A DNA stretch of 64,000 nt from Unio delphinus (GCA_029339505.1 JAQISU010001235.1:39833815-39897814); one strand, 5' to 3'. Shown: positions 46,330 to 58,996, counted from the stretch's first letter. The notes: generated by a model from the sequence alone, not told the origin. Numbers and translations: made by a program.

Positions 46330-48317
46330 ATGCAGCCAAATTATCCTACTACATACTAAGATTACGAAAAGTTCCAGTTGCAAAGAACTCTCCGAGATTA
46401 CTAAAAAAACTTATGTCAAGGAACAAATGTACACCACTTCCAACTACCCTCTCTCCAGTAGACCTTCCTGACCTGTTTGAAAATTTCTTCCGTGACAAAG
46501 TACACACCATCAGAGATATGCTTGACAATACAAACAATACAGTTTTAATTGACACCGACTCGTGGCCGACATACAGTTGCGATAAAAAATTACAGAGACA
46601 ACCGTTATCAGCATTTGAACCTGTTTCTCTGGATGTAGTACGTTCAATCATGATAAAGAGTGTACCAAAGTCATGTAAACTTGATCAAAATCACTGCTGC
46701 TTGAGTGCTTAGATCCAATATTGCCTTCACTAACTGATGTATCTAATACCTATCTCAAACCAGGGGAATTCCCATCATTTTCAAAACTGCCATTGTAAAG
46801 CCTCTGCTGAAGAAACCAAAACTCGACCATAACGATTTAATGAGCTACCGCCCAGTTTCCAACTCCTGTTCACATTAAAGAAATCTTAGAGAAAGTTGTT
46901 CTCTCCCAACTTGTTTCTCATTTGAAAGCAAACTGTCCTTTTAGCAATGAGCATTCTTCATATTGCCCTTGCTACAATACTGAATCTACTCTTCTAAAAG
47001 TAGTTAATGACATTCTCTCTGCTTTGGATTGAAAAGATTACAGCCCACGCCCTCCTTGATTTCTCTGCAGTATTTGACACAATAGACCATGATATATTAC
47101 TTCGCTGTCTCCAGCATGTATTGGCATTCACAATACAGCCTTACTGTGGTTCACTAAGTCATACTTAGTCAACAGGACACAGAGTATTTATGCAAATGGA
47201 ATACATTCCAGCCCAGTTGATCTATGTTGTGGTGTTCCACAGGGGTCTGTTTTTGGACCTGTTCGCTTAATTCTATACACTCAGCCGCTCTCAAGTGTCA
47301 CAGATCATCATCCAGTGTCTCACCAATTATACTCTAATGACCCCCAAATATACAAATTTAGCCCCCCAAACAAAGTTGAAGATACCATCCAAATAGTAGA
47401 GAGCTGCAGTTCTGATGCGAAATCATCATGGATGACATCTTATAAGCTGTAGACGAATGATGATAAAACTGAGGCCATTCTGATCATAACACAAATACTT
47501 CCTCATTCACATCGTTTACCTCAGACTATAATTATCAGCAACACCAACATTAAACTCACACAGTCAGGACGAAACCTGGGTGTTACTTTCACATTGCACC
47601 AACATATCATGAACATATGGACGGCTTGATATCTTTAGCTGAGACGCATCAGCCCCATTCGCAAATATCTTTCAATTGATGCAACTAAAACGGTTGTGTG
47701 TTTAGTAGTACTTTCAAGACATGACTATTGTAACTCAATTCTGTATCGTTCGTCTCAATATCTATCCCAGAAACTTCAAAAAGTTCAAAACACAGCTGCC
47801 CGGATCGTCCGTAGAGTACCACGATGCAAGCACTCCTCCGCGCTGGCTGCACTGTACCATATACTAGCTATCTATTCGATCCGGAATCAAACACAAACTT
47901 TTTTCTCTGTTCTACGTTTCACTGATGGACTGAAAGTCCAAAATACATATTTGGCCTCACCCATGTGTACACACCAGCAAGATACTTGCGCCCCTCTTCT
48001 GACAATCGTATACTCATTATTCCCACTATGAAAAAGAAGTCATATGGACAACGTTCTTTTGCACACCAGAACAAATTGCTCATTTAAATTAGACACAGAG
48101 ACACAGTGATCTCATTCAAGAGTGCTCTTAAAACTTGCCTTTATCGACTGTAAGAACAAACGTAAAGACCTAATAATGTTTCCTACTTTAAATATTTTCA
48201 GCTTGTTTTTTTTGTTTCTGATTTCATGTTCTTTGTATTTAAATTATTGTATTTGTAGTAAAGCGCTTAGAGCTTCTAAAGATTAGGCGCTAAACAGAGT
48301 ACTCATTATTATTATTG
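46330..48317 (+). mobile_element. CR1/L2-like LINE, truncated and decayed (copy 2)
   Basis: This has the same family organisation as the copy at 19.7-22.3 kb. The linker begins near 46349 (SSSCKELSEIT, NKCTPLPTT). Reverse transcriptase motifs follow: AVFDTIDHD at 47068-47094, GVPQGSVFGP at 47231-47260, and a ruined catalytic box YSND at 47330-47341 where an F/Y-ADD box is expected. SRHDYCNSIL and KLQKVQNTAARIVRR (47696-48031) are typical of the C-terminus. The 3' end at 48258-48300 carries AGCGC...GCGCT around TTAGAGCTTCTAA and ends in (ATT)n at 48304-48317. It is 5'-truncated within or after the endonuclease, with several stops and frameshifts. Confidence 0.87.
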
Positions 48318-48751
48318 ACATTTCAGCACACTCTGCTTTATGTAAGAGAGCTAAAAGATAGTGCGCGCATCAAAACAGTTTATGGTCAATTTCCGAACCT
48401 TTTAACAATTTCCACTTCTTGGAATTCAGTGGAATAATTTTAAATTTCGGCCACATATTTATTTCATTGCATGTAAACTCCGTATTGATGTAAACTTCTT
48501 CATAGTCTGTCCTCAAAACGGTACGTGATTTCCTTTAGTGTGATTTATTATTTCACAAACTCACAGTTGAGTGTTACAGGATACTGTTTGAAGAAAAAAG
48601 AACCAAACAAAAAGGTTCAGCCATTTCTACCATCACCCACCTGAATTTTGTGTTATCATTAGTGTGAAATGCCAAATTTTCGGTCGATCTAATAATGAAC
48701 CATTAGTTGTGGCCAGATAGCCAATAGTTAGATTTATGAGACACATCGTGC

Positions 48752-48753
<2 letters not shown>

Positions 48754-48839
<86 letters not shown>
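48754..48839. repeat. (GA)n microsatellite
   Basis: Pure GA repeat of about 86 bp. Confidence 0.97.
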
Positions 48840-48841
<2 letters not shown>

Positions 48842-50345
48842 CTGTAGAGTCTAGGCGACCTTTGTACTAATTAACCGTATTTGTTTAGCAGTCGACTGAC
48901 CGATAGCGACATTTTAAAGTTTCAATTTATCACGAAAGTATCAGAATTGAGGAAATACAGAGATTATGTTACTTAAAACCAAAGCATGTCATATTGACCA
49001 TGACGTAAGCGACTTTTAGAGGAAAGCGGGGACAAATACATTTGATTCACGGTTTAATAAGGGGGGTGTTTTCATACGAAGATATTAGAACATAATATCA
49101 CACTAGCTAAATTAGAATTTAGTCTGAATGTTTTCCTGTGAGGAGACAGTGTTATAATTATTTTAGTAAGACTCCAAATGATATTTGAGAGAAATGCATT
49201 CGTACGTTAAGCCGTAGTCCAGGGGAAAAACCGCCAAAAACAACGGTTGAGTGACACACCAAAACATAAAGGTATTGTCGCAATTCCATGTATATTGTTG
49301 ATGCAATTAATATGATGTCTGCTTCGTTTACAGGTCTGCATGATTTTCTTTGATACATTTGTATAATTGATTTAATTTGATACATTTGTATAATGGTTTG
49401 TATTATGAATCGGAAGTACTTGTATGATTCCATTTGATACATGTATTTAGTAATGTGCTTTTGAATTATGAATTGGAATTCTTACCTTAATTCTTAGTTA
49501 AGAATAACGTAGTGTTAATTTATGTCGTAAAAACACTATGCTGAGTATGAATAGGGAGTGTTATGTTAATTCTTGAACTTATCATATTATTTGAATAATG
49601 ATTGTGCTCTAAGAATTTAATGTATTATATTAGTTAATGATTTATAAGATTACATGTGAATTCACCGAATTTTGATGTCATAGATAATTTAGCGACAGAG
49701 TATGCGAGCTATAATTCAACGCCTCGCTATGTAGTAAGTTAATGTATTAGGTCAAGGCAAACGAATTAACAATTGATTTAAATACATTCATTTGAGGACA
49801 TGTGTAGTTAATTACTAGCCGTAAAGTTGTTATCACTGATAGAACTATCTGATTGTTCGAACCAGAAATAATGGACAGTCTCAACTGTAACCATAGTAAC
49901 GAGAGACATAGGTTGTTTTAATTTTCTTTTGGAAGGAAGAAAATAGATTTTTGGGGAAGAACGTGATGTACGGGAATAAAGACGTGCAGGTTGGAAAAAT
50001 AATTGAGACGGCGAAATTGCCGTGTATGCATGATATAGTGGACAAGTCTGGATTCAAGCGGAACATCCACGAGGGCAGATTATCTAGAGAGAAACGGACT
50101 TTTTGAAACAACATTGATTGGACAGTGAATGAGGATCAAGGAACAGCAGATTATGAAAATCGAACAAGTCATTGACTTCGATTGTACCACTCGATCCTAT
50201 GATGATTTTTAACCATCAGTAATAGAACGGCTAATTTGTTTAATTCTATTTCGTCATAGTTAACATCAGATTTCGATGATACATTTAAAATGGCATCTCT
50301 TACATATTTGAATATTCACATATTTTATGTTTATATTAAACCTTT
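48840..50345. other. Unassigned AT-rich sequence
   Basis: Repeated TTTGATACATTTGTATAAT words at 49350-49445 form a weak local repeat. Frames of 94 and 77 codons on the - strand show no motifs. Confidence 0.4.
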
Positions 50346-51166
50346 TGTTACGGCTATTGGATTTAATTTTTTTTATTTTTAATTATTAAATTCAAATTTG
50401 TCATTTAAGGTTTAATATTCATTAATTGGGAGATTTTTTTTTCTAGAAAGTTCAGGCTGACCACTCTAACTGTAAACAAGTTTTTGACCTTGGCTTGGTT
50501 ACCTCTTTATCTGACCTTGCTTCAGATTGATAAACAGGTCTTTAAAACTATTGGTTAATTTCAAGGATAACTTTTATTTTTAGTTCTTAGGGTGTAGGAA
50601 ATATCTAGAATACGTGACTTGCTGAAGTTAGTGACCTTCCATGAATTTCTAGAAAATCACGTGATCACTTGTTTACTTAAGAAAAACAGTTATATAGACT
50701 TGTTTGGGATAGAACAATTCAGTAGAATTTTGGGCTTTATGATATTAGTTGTGTATTTTCTGTTTGAGTTTAATTTGTATTATCTTGTTCTGGACTTTGT
50801 GTCAATTCATTGAAGAAAGAGGATTTATTATCTATTTGGAGGAGAAAACATGTGCTCATAATTCATTTGGATGATAATTAAACAAGAACTGCATCACGTG
50901 ACATTGTCAGCCGTTTTGGATTACATCGTCAAGATTCGAACCTGGAACTATTAGAACATTTATTTATCAGGACTCTTGCAATTCCATTAGTGGATTATTT
51001 TTGTGAATTCTATATTGGATTAATGTTGGATTTGATTCTCTAAAACTGTAAGTTTATTTATTTTATGAAAATAATTGTACTTAATAAATTCATTGTTCAA
51101 TTTATACAAGCTTGTTAGTTTTCACTCTTTCTGTGTTGCTGCTTATTCGAGCCTAAGCACGTAACA
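50346..51166. mobile_element. Probable solo LTR of an LTR retrotransposon
   Basis: This 821-bp stretch begins TGTTACG and ends CGTAACA, a perfect 7-bp inverted terminal repeat of TG...CA type. It is flanked on both sides by CTTT (50342-50345 and 51167-51170), a 4-bp target duplication. Inside are a TATA-like TTATATAG near 50690 and AATAAA at 51083-51088, in the order expected of an LTR on the + strand. No gag-pol lies next to it, so the element has probably recombined down to one LTR. Ty3/Gypsy-type termini are the closest fit I know. Confidence 0.7.
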
Positions 51167-51170
51167 CTTT

Positions 51171-52559
51171 GTAATAAGCATTTAAATTGATTAAGTCGCA
51201 TCATGTGATGCAAAAATTGCAAGGACAACATTTGTGAACACTGTCTTAAGTATCATTCTGTATTTCTCGAGTTACGTTATTCTGTTGATAACAATCTGTA
51301 ATTATAAGAAATAAACAATATTTTACAGGATTTATTAAGTATAACGCTTGATGATCGATTGCACACAATGCTTAGCTACATCCGCGTACAGAGCTCGTAA
51401 TCACTTTTCAAGCTTAACGACTTCGTTAAATATATCCGTTCCGTTCCATTGTTATCAAGTATTTGTAAAAAAGGGACATGTATAAGGATGTGTGGTGTTG
51501 TGCCATATAAATAAGAGAATGTCGACATACCTCAATGCTCTTTTCATGTATGCTTAATGCAGTTTCTTTCTATGTATTATTAGGGCAACTATGCGCAGTC
51601 TAAAGTACACTGATTATGAAAATGGCTGTTTCCATATAGTTGAGAAATGAACTTGAACTAATCCGAAGTACACTTACGCTCGCAGTTTTTGCAAGCGTTT
51701 GAATTGTAATATAATAGAACTAAAACATATTATCAGCTAGTTTTGTCTTCCCATTCTAGTTTTGAAATTAAGAAATCGAAAACGACTAAGCGGAGCTAAC
51801 AGTCTCTTGAGGGAAATACATCTAACACAAGGCCAAACTGTATACTCTTCAAGCCAAACTTACACTCATAAATCGTACACCAGAAAAAGGATTATAACAG
51901 TTCTTATAACAAAAGTAACATGGACAAGATTTTTATATTAAAAAATTAATCTGGGTTATCAGAATACAAAATCGGCGATTCTTTATTTTTGAGCAGCAAA
52001 ACTCCTGAAAAAGAGACGATAATTAAAATTAAATTCTTCTGAGCATAAAATGGAAATTAAAATGGAAAAGTATATTGAATGGTCATGAATTAAAGGAAGT
52101 GGAAATTCAAAGGATATGAATTTGTCTAGGAAAGTTTATTCCTTGTCAAGCACTGACAGCGAAAGTGGTTCGGTAATCTCATGGGTCGGAGGGTACTGGG
52201 TTCAATTCTCAATTACTTTACATGCCTAGCTTAATAATCACAAGTAACAGTTGGATTCGTTTGGTTTTGTTTCCTTCTAAATGATCACAAAAAGAGTGCA
52301 ATTGATGGCTTTAACCAGACTTTTAAATCACTATAGCTTACACATGAGTATCTTTATCAGAGAAACATAGATGGAATCATCCTGGGATAACGTTCACAAG
52401 TACCTTAACACTCGACCCTTCGCTTACAAGATGGACAAATCTACCAACCAAGATACCGCGGCTACCCCGTCAACTAATAGGAATTGCCATTGTCGGTATT
52501 TCGTCGTTTTCTTATGTGCAGCTGTATTGTGTGGTTAAACCTTTTCATGGTGGTTCTTA
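51171..52559. other. Unassigned AT-rich sequence
   Basis: A tRNA-like scrap with GGTTCAATTC near 52198 may be an old SINE head; nothing else is seen. Confidence 0.35.
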
Positions 52560-52998
52560 AATCTAATGGTCATTTGTAAATAATATGTTTAGATAGTTAA
52601 CTTTTGTCCATGATTGTACTTGAAGCTAATGGTCATTTGTAAATAATATGTTTAGATAGTTAACTTTTGTCCATGATTGTACTTCAATCTAATGGTCATT
52701 TGTAAATAATATGTTTAGATAGTTAACTTTTGTCCATGATTGTACTTCAATCTAATGGTCATTTGTAAATAATATGTTTAGACAGTTAACTTTTGTCCAT
52801 GATTGTACTTCAATCTAATGGTCATTTGTAAATAATATGTTTAGATAGTTAACTTTTGTCCATGATTGTACTTCAATCTAATGGTCATTTGTAAATAATA
52901 TGTTTAGATAGTTAACTTTTGTCCATGATTGTACTTGAAGCTAATGGTCATTTGTAAATAATATGTTTAGATAGTTATCTTTTGTCCATGATAGTAAG
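52560..52998. repeat. 63-bp minisatellite, seven units
   Basis: The unit contains CTAATGGTCATTTGTAAATA and AGTTAACTTTTGTCCATGAT. Units are nearly identical; the TGAAGC variant marks units 2 and 7. Confidence 0.96.
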
Positions 52999-53714
52999 TT
53001 GTCATTAACTTGTTGACGTAGCTTCTCGAGTTCAGAATATTCTGGAAACAGTTTGATTTAATTTTTTTAGGTTTAGACATAACTCACATTTAGGGATTCC
53101 AGACCAATATCTTATTTCTTAGGTCATGTGAAATTTATGTATGTAAGTCAACTGTTAAAAAGAAACCATTCTTATTTCATTCCTGTTATATGAACCGTTT
53201 CTTGTATAATTTGTATCTGTGTTCAAATATAATTAGACAGGACGAATTTAAATCATTCATTGGAATTGATAATATGCTCCAGAAACAAATTGTTTAAATC
53301 ATTCATTGGAATTATTTAAAGCATTCTTTGAATTCATTGACACATTATTTTGGATTACTGAGGACTCATTCAAAGACATTTCAGGATTATATCAGTGTGG
53401 TATATTAGGACATTCAAGACCATAAAATTAAAGCGGAACATTATGTACTGTTTTGGATTTGTTATAAAATTTAAGATCATCCGGGATTTAATTTACAATA
53501 CTATGTTTCTTACATTTTCACGTTCTAGCTAAGAAAAATAAATAACTAGTTGATTTTACTCAAATTATTGGTTTAACTTTCTGTTATTTATTTTAAGCTA
53601 TAGAGTCGTAACAATTTTCAAAGACAATATGTGTTTCATAAATTCGACCGCTATAGGAAACTAAGTCATCCAAATTAGTCTCTATTAAGCAGGTGATTTC
53701 ATATAAACTGAAAC
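52999..53714. other. Unassigned AT-rich sequence
   Basis: AAATCATTCATTGGAATT occurs twice near 53250-53310. No ORF of note. Confidence 0.4.
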
Positions 53715-53816
53715 TATCCGGAAATACGTATTTTATTTTTGAATCCGGAATATGTATTTTATTTTTGACTATCCGGACTACATATTTTATGTTTGAATCC
53801 GGAATATGCTTTTTTA
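53715..53816. repeat. Short imperfect repeat (TCCGGAATATG theme)
   Basis: CCGGAATATG or CCGGAAATACG with TATTTTATTTTTGA recurs about four times. Confidence 0.7.
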
Positions 53817-54169
53817 ATTTATGCATCGTTAGCATTATGGAGAAAATAGCTTTCAAGTAATTTTAAGGACTTTTAAATAATGCAAAGTAATATATTTCAA
53901 CCCATCGAAAGTAAGAATACAAAATATTCAGTTCAATTTATCTCACATATACCAATCGTTCTAATATATCTCCCCACACCTTCCTCGAGGTGGCACATAG
54001 TACTGGATGGCACCTAGTACTAGCTAGAAGGCAATGTGTTGCAATTCGATGATTCGATAAATAAAGAAATGAAAAAGCCCTTCCAACATATAATGGATGT
54101 AAAATAAACTGATAACGTATTGAGTCAATTTAGACAGTGGAATGTGAGTAGATATTGTCGTGCCTAAAG

Positions 54170-54489
54170 TAAAGCAGTTTCTAAGTCATGTTACCATAAT
54201 GTACATCAGTTTCTAAGTCACGTTACCGTAATCTATATTAGTTTCTAAGACATGTTACCGTAATGTACATCAGTTTCTAAGTCACGTTACTGTAATGTAC
54301 ATCAGTTTCTAAGTCACGTTACCGTAATCTATATAGTTTCTAAGACATGTTACCGTAATGTACAGCAGTTTCTAAGTCACGTTATCGTAATGAATATCAG
54401 TTTCTAAGACATGTTACCGTAATGTACAGCAGTTTCTAAGTCACGTTACCGTAATGTACATCAGTTTCTAAGTCACTTTACCGTGATGT
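54170..54489. repeat. 32-bp minisatellite, about ten units
   Basis: The unit is CAGTTTCTAAGTCACGTTAC followed by CGTAATGTACAT. Two alternating variants (GTCACG and GACATG) suggest dimer-level duplication. Confidence 0.94.
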
Positions 54490-54865
54490 AACGCAAGAGA
54501 ATAAATTTTGTAACCAATTTAATGGACGACTGAAAGAAAATCACAAGTAACAAAGACTATCTAAAGTTCCTATTTGTATATATTATTTATTTAAAGGCAT
54601 TCAACCTAAGTAAAAACGAATGAAATTATATATTTCTTTTTGCAGTTCGTGATTACTTATTTAGTTGAAAAATTACGATTCCGGTTGTTATTGAGGCCGA
54701 AATCAGGCTAAAATCAGAAATTTTGTGATAAAATACGCGATTTTCATTATTGTCTGGCAGACAAAAATTCACTATTTGCCAGTCCAATATTCATGTAACC
54801 TCTAAGTTGACCTCTCCCGAAGATTAAGAATTTTAGCCATGCGCAAACACGTGTTTACAAGAATA

Positions 54866-55050
54866 ATGGCTGACGCAACTATATCGAATGCGAAGACTTA
54901 GATTCTGAAAAGGGGGGGGGGGGAAGCTCTCTGGGCAAATTATGGCAGCACACTCATATGTATTGGTGACCAGCATGAACGATGGAATAAAAAGAAGTCC
55001 ACTTTGAGCGTGGAAACTAATCCAGAGGTCGCCAAATTCTTGCTGGATAG
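54866..55050 (+). pseudogene. Exon 1 of the broken gene
   Basis: ATG at 54866 follows AATA. The frame hits TAG at 54899, although a neighbouring frame reads EDLDSEKG across the stop, so a single base seems lost near 54891. A run of 12 G (54912-54923) then restores the first frame, and from 54926 it reads ALWANYGSTL followed by IGDQHERW, to the donor GTGAGT at 55051. The exon ends with two bases of a codon. Confidence 0.55.
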
Positions 55051-55219
55051 GTGAGTCTCAATTTTGCAAGGAACAGTCAAGTTTTTATACCGCTATTTTA
55101 TTTCTGTATTGTAAAATAACATATTTTATATAAACAAGCATTATTCCATTTAGCTTAAAATAAAATGTCATTGTTCTGCAACAATATCGCTAAAAGTTTG
55201 AAACCCGCACGTACGCCAT

Positions 55220-55356
<137 letters not shown>

Positions 55357-55602
55357 TGCTGTTTTAGAGGCTACCAAAGGAGATTTATTGATCATCTTCA
55401 TTTTCGCACGCAACCATAAGACTTTATTTAGAGGCAAGCAGTCACTACTGTTTTTTTTTTTTTAAATAAAAATTATATATAATGTAATAGGTGATGATAG
55501 AGTAATGCAATACAGTTAAGTATATTTTATGCATACTATTATTTGTAAAGTATATATAATTATTGTGTCTAATGAAACATTTATTTTCCCTTGCTATATT
55601 AG

Positions 55603-55758
55603 TTATGAATTGAATGGCATTGCAAGGAAAACATCAGAAACAGTGAGGAATGTCACAGAAGATATGACAACAGCTTCTACACCTGGGTCAACAATTCATA
55701 GGATACAAATTCCTGCTGTGTCTGATATAACCACATCAGAATCAGATATGGCATCTGT
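55603..55758 (+). pseudogene. Exon 2 of the broken gene
   Basis: This exon is fully open: 156 nt (52 codons), with a pyrimidine-rich acceptor ending TATATTAG at 55602 and a GTAAGT donor at 55759. It enters and leaves in phase 2, matching exon 1. The peptide is rich in Thr and Ser (DMTTASTPGST, ITTSESDMASV) and looks like a disordered linker. Confidence 0.65.
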
Positions 55759-56016
55759 GTAAGTATTACTACATTTTATTACATTTTATGTATATGTAAC
55801 ATTCTATATTAGTTTAATATTATGCAGTTGGTAAAGATTGTATATTTTGTTAAAATATGGTTTGTTTTATTTAGAATAATATTTTTTTGGTAAACTGTTT
55901 GTTGGCAAATGTCTTTTTTTTGTTACTGATATGTTCCTCATCATGCCGTTTGTATTTTAGTAAAATGGCCTCAAGGGAGAATAGTCTTTTACTAAATGAG
56001 TCACCCCTTTAAATAA

Positions 56017-56017
<1 letters not shown>

Positions 56018-56073
<56 letters not shown>
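56018..56073. repeat. (ATT)n microsatellite
   Basis: Pure ATT repeat in the second intron of the broken gene. Confidence 0.96.
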
Positions 56074-56196
56074 TCTTGAAGCATTATCATTCCCATCATA
56101 ATAACCAAGATAAATGATAATGCTTTCTTTTGATACAAAACTACAGATTTCCAAGTTCAACATTAGTATTTACATATTTAAAAATTTTATTTTAAG

Positions 56197-56287
56197 GGAT
56201 TCAGTCTTGTCTGAAGTTGAAAAACTTTAGGAAAAGGAAAGTGTAATGATGAAAAAGTCTAAAAGTTGTATCAACCCATTTGGGAAA
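56197..56287 (+). pseudogene. Possible exon 3 of the broken gene
   Basis: The acceptor TTTTAAG ends at 56196. Joined in phase 2, the frame reads DSVLSEVEKL and then TAG at 56228. If the stop is ignored the frame stays open to KSCINPFGKVY, with a GTATAC donor-like site near 56288. Either this is the true C-terminus of an isoform or the TAG is a disabling change. Confidence 0.35.
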
Positions 56288-56827
56288 GTATACTAATAAA
56301 AATAATTGTGATACATACATAAAAGGGGAATATTTGTGTTAAGTATACTAAAAAAACAACCATTATAGTATTGTATTGGTTTTTATGGATGGTATTTGTG
56401 TATGAACCAGAAAGTTGCTCCCACAAAAGCTTTCTTTGCTGTATATGAACATACAAGTTAAAAATGTGTAATTACAATATATCTTAAATATAGTATTGAT
56501 GCATAATTGAAAGAATGAAGATATACTGGTCATCATAGTAAGAAAATGAATGCATTGTATTATAAATAAAAGCCACACTAAGACCATAGTTATGGTTTGT
56601 CCGTTTAGTACACATGGAGAGGGCGGGGCAGGGGGTTTACCCAAATGCATATGCCTGTGTATGGGAATGGGTGGTCTACTGATAATGTATGTACACATAT
56701 ACCTCGATTGTAATTTGTCTAATATGTAACCTGCTTGACTGGTTTTAGTTGGTGATTGAGTTTTAGTGGACAATAGACAAATTTTATAAAGTTACGCAGC
56801 TTATTTCTTTGATGCAGCCAGACATTC

Positions 56828-56885
<58 letters not shown>

Positions 56886-56946
56886 CATCCATCCATCCAT
56901 CCATCCATCCATCCATCCATCCATCCATCCATCCATCCATCCATCC

Positions 56947-57029
<83 letters not shown>

Positions 57030-57040
57030 CCTCCCTCCCT
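56828..57040. repeat. (ATCT)n-(ATCC)n-(ATCT)n-(CCCT)n compound microsatellite
   Basis: About 200 bp of tetranucleotide repeat: ATCT, a central ATCC block from about 56884 to 56948, ATCT again to about 57028, then CCCT. It abuts the 3' end of the LINE, so on the element's strand it is a GGGA/GATA tail. It probably grew from the element's 3' tail. Confidence 0.9.
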
Positions 57041-58130
57041 TAGTCTTGCCGACCGTTGGGGCACCACTGATGACCTGACAACCAGCTTCCTCCATTCCAA
57101 TCTGTTCTCTGATACTCTCACTGTGTCACTCAGCTTCAGTCCTGTCTACTCTGAGATGTTATCCTCCCATCGTTTCCTCTGTCTTCCTCTCCTTCGCTCA
57201 CCCTGCACAGTACCTTGCATGATTGTGTTAGCAAGCCCTGTTGATCGTTTGACATGTCCATACCATTTCATTTTGCGCTTTTTCACAATGGTCAATTGCT
57301 CTTCATAGGGCCCAATGGCTTGCTTAATTCTGTTTCCCACTTCCTCATTCGTGACATGATCTCTATATGTAATGCCAAACAACCTTCGAAAGCATCTCAT
57401 TTCAACAGCTTGTATCCTCCTTTCGAGATCCGCTGTGAGGGTCCATGACTCACAGGCATATAGGAATACAGATGCAATAAAGGAGCGCATCAGTCTGATT
57501 TTTGAGCTGACTGAAGTGTTTCTGTCTTTTCAAACTGTCTTCAGCCTTGCCAATGCTGTTATTGTCAGCGCAATCCTGGACAATATTTCTGGTTTCGATC
57601 CCTCGTCTGCCACGATGGCTCCTAAGTACTTGAATCTATTAACTGTTTCCAGTTTTTGGCCACTAATCATGATGTCAGTGCTGATGCCACTGGTGTTGTT
57701 GGTCATCAATTTGGTCTTCTCTGCACTGATTTCCATACCAAAAGCAGTAGCTGCCCTGTCCAGTTTTTCCACCAATTGAGCTAGCTCCTCCTCATTTCCT
57801 GCAAGGCCATTGATGTCATCAGCAAAGCGCAGATTCGTTATTATTCTACTTCCAATACAGACAGTTCCTTCATGGTTTTCCAGTGCATCTGTTATGATTC
57901 TTTCAAGAAGATGTTGAAGAGAGTAGGTGAAAGCAAGCAGCCCTGTCTGACTCCCACAGTTGTCCTAAACAAATCTCTTATTTGACCGTTGAAGCATACG
58001 GTGCTGGCGGCCTTGCTGTAAAGGCTTTCTATGACTTTGATCAGGTTAGCGTTGATGTTGTACAGCTTCATGCTCCACGAGTCCCCTGCTGCCTTGCAGG
58101 TTAGGTTTTGGATAACCAAAAGGCTAGGGT
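57041..58130 (-). mobile_element. Non-LTR retrotransposon fragment (reverse transcriptase 3' half)
   Basis: On the - strand the pieces follow one another as in a LINE reverse transcriptase: YNINANLIKVIESLY and GVRQGCLLSPTLFNIF (57892-58119), the catalytic FADD box at 57813-57824, MEISAEKTKLM and FKYLGAIVADEGSK (57530-57775), then the C-terminal part with LYACESWTL, MRCFRRLFGITYRDHVTNEE and KMKWYGHVKRS (57146-57490). Frameshifts separate the pieces. A TAG at 57146 sits where the frame otherwise continues through WRKLVVRSSVVPQ to about 57046. The element is 5'-truncated and its 3' end runs into a tetranucleotide repeat. Clade not resolved (RTE- or CR1-like). It sits antisense in an intron of the broken host gene. 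Confidence 0.85.
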
Positions 58131-58330
58131 GCTGACAGAGTACGTGATTGGGCGTATGAACTTTCTCAATAAGGTCACCGCCCAGGGCGGAGGAGTCTCA
58201 AGAAGGACTCAACGGCCATGTGTCCAGGACCAAGGCGAGCCACTAGTTATGTGGAGTTCGACTGTGGTCAACAGCCTGGAGAGGGATGGGCTCCGCCAGG
58301 TTCATTGCCCAAGACACACCACATGCAATG
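58131..58330. other. Higher-GC sequence next to the LINE, origin unclear
   Basis: This stretch is distinctly more GC-rich than its surroundings and directly adjoins the 5' side of the LINE fragment. An open frame of 92 codons crosses it on the + strand, but I recognise no domain. It may be more of the mobile element or an older insertion. Confidence 0.3.
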
Positions 58331-58619
58331 AGAACTATATTAAATGCATAATATTGTTAATCCTTGATCTTTTCTGTGTGGATTAAATATAGGCTGTTCT
58401 ACAGAATGAGGAGGGCAATCGCATGTACGCATATGGGGTGTGTGTAAAAAAAAGTATGCATGTGTACAGGGAGGGAGGATCAAGCTTTGCCCGATTTTTG
58501 TGCACATGCCCATTGTTGGAATCAGATTTTGTTTCCGGATTTTTTTTTATTTTTTTGCTTGCAATCTAATTCACACCGGTCGGAGCTATACACAGACAGG
58601 TGAACATTTGAAAAAGTAG

Positions 58620-58794
58620 GATAAATTTGGGATTGGAAGTAAAAAGTTTCCAGGAGGAAAATGATGGGTCAGAAGAAGAAAAAACTCCAACTTTTACCCT
58701 TATGCAGATGCCGAATGATGTTTCTAGCACACCTAGGCATATATCTAAGCCAAAAATCTTGGAAGCAGATGTATTTCTATGTATTCAAAATTAG
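58620..58794 (+). pseudogene. Possible exon 4 of the broken gene
   Basis: An open stretch of 57 codons (58621-58791) reads with acidic and Ser/Thr/Pro-rich composition (EENDGSEEEKTP, NDVSSTPRH), like the linker in exon 2. The preceding AG at 58618-58619 would keep phase 2, but its pyrimidine tract is poor, and I see no good donor in a matching phase. Confidence 0.35.
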
Positions 58795-58996
58795 CCCACA
58801 AATGTGTTCCCTACTCCCATTTCAGGTGACAAGGAAAAAAAAATTGTAGGGGTGGAATGAGTTAATTATTCTCTGCCTGTATAATGCTACTGTACATTGG
58901 CATTTTCATCAAAACAGATTTATGGGGATTTATAAATTTTAAATAGTTCTCTGCATCTGAAGCTATTTATTTATTTAGTCATTTACTTTGTTTCAG

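Noticed and set aside
57123..57779. Frames on the + strand at 57123-57779
   Set aside because: Antisense shadows of the LINE reverse transcriptase.
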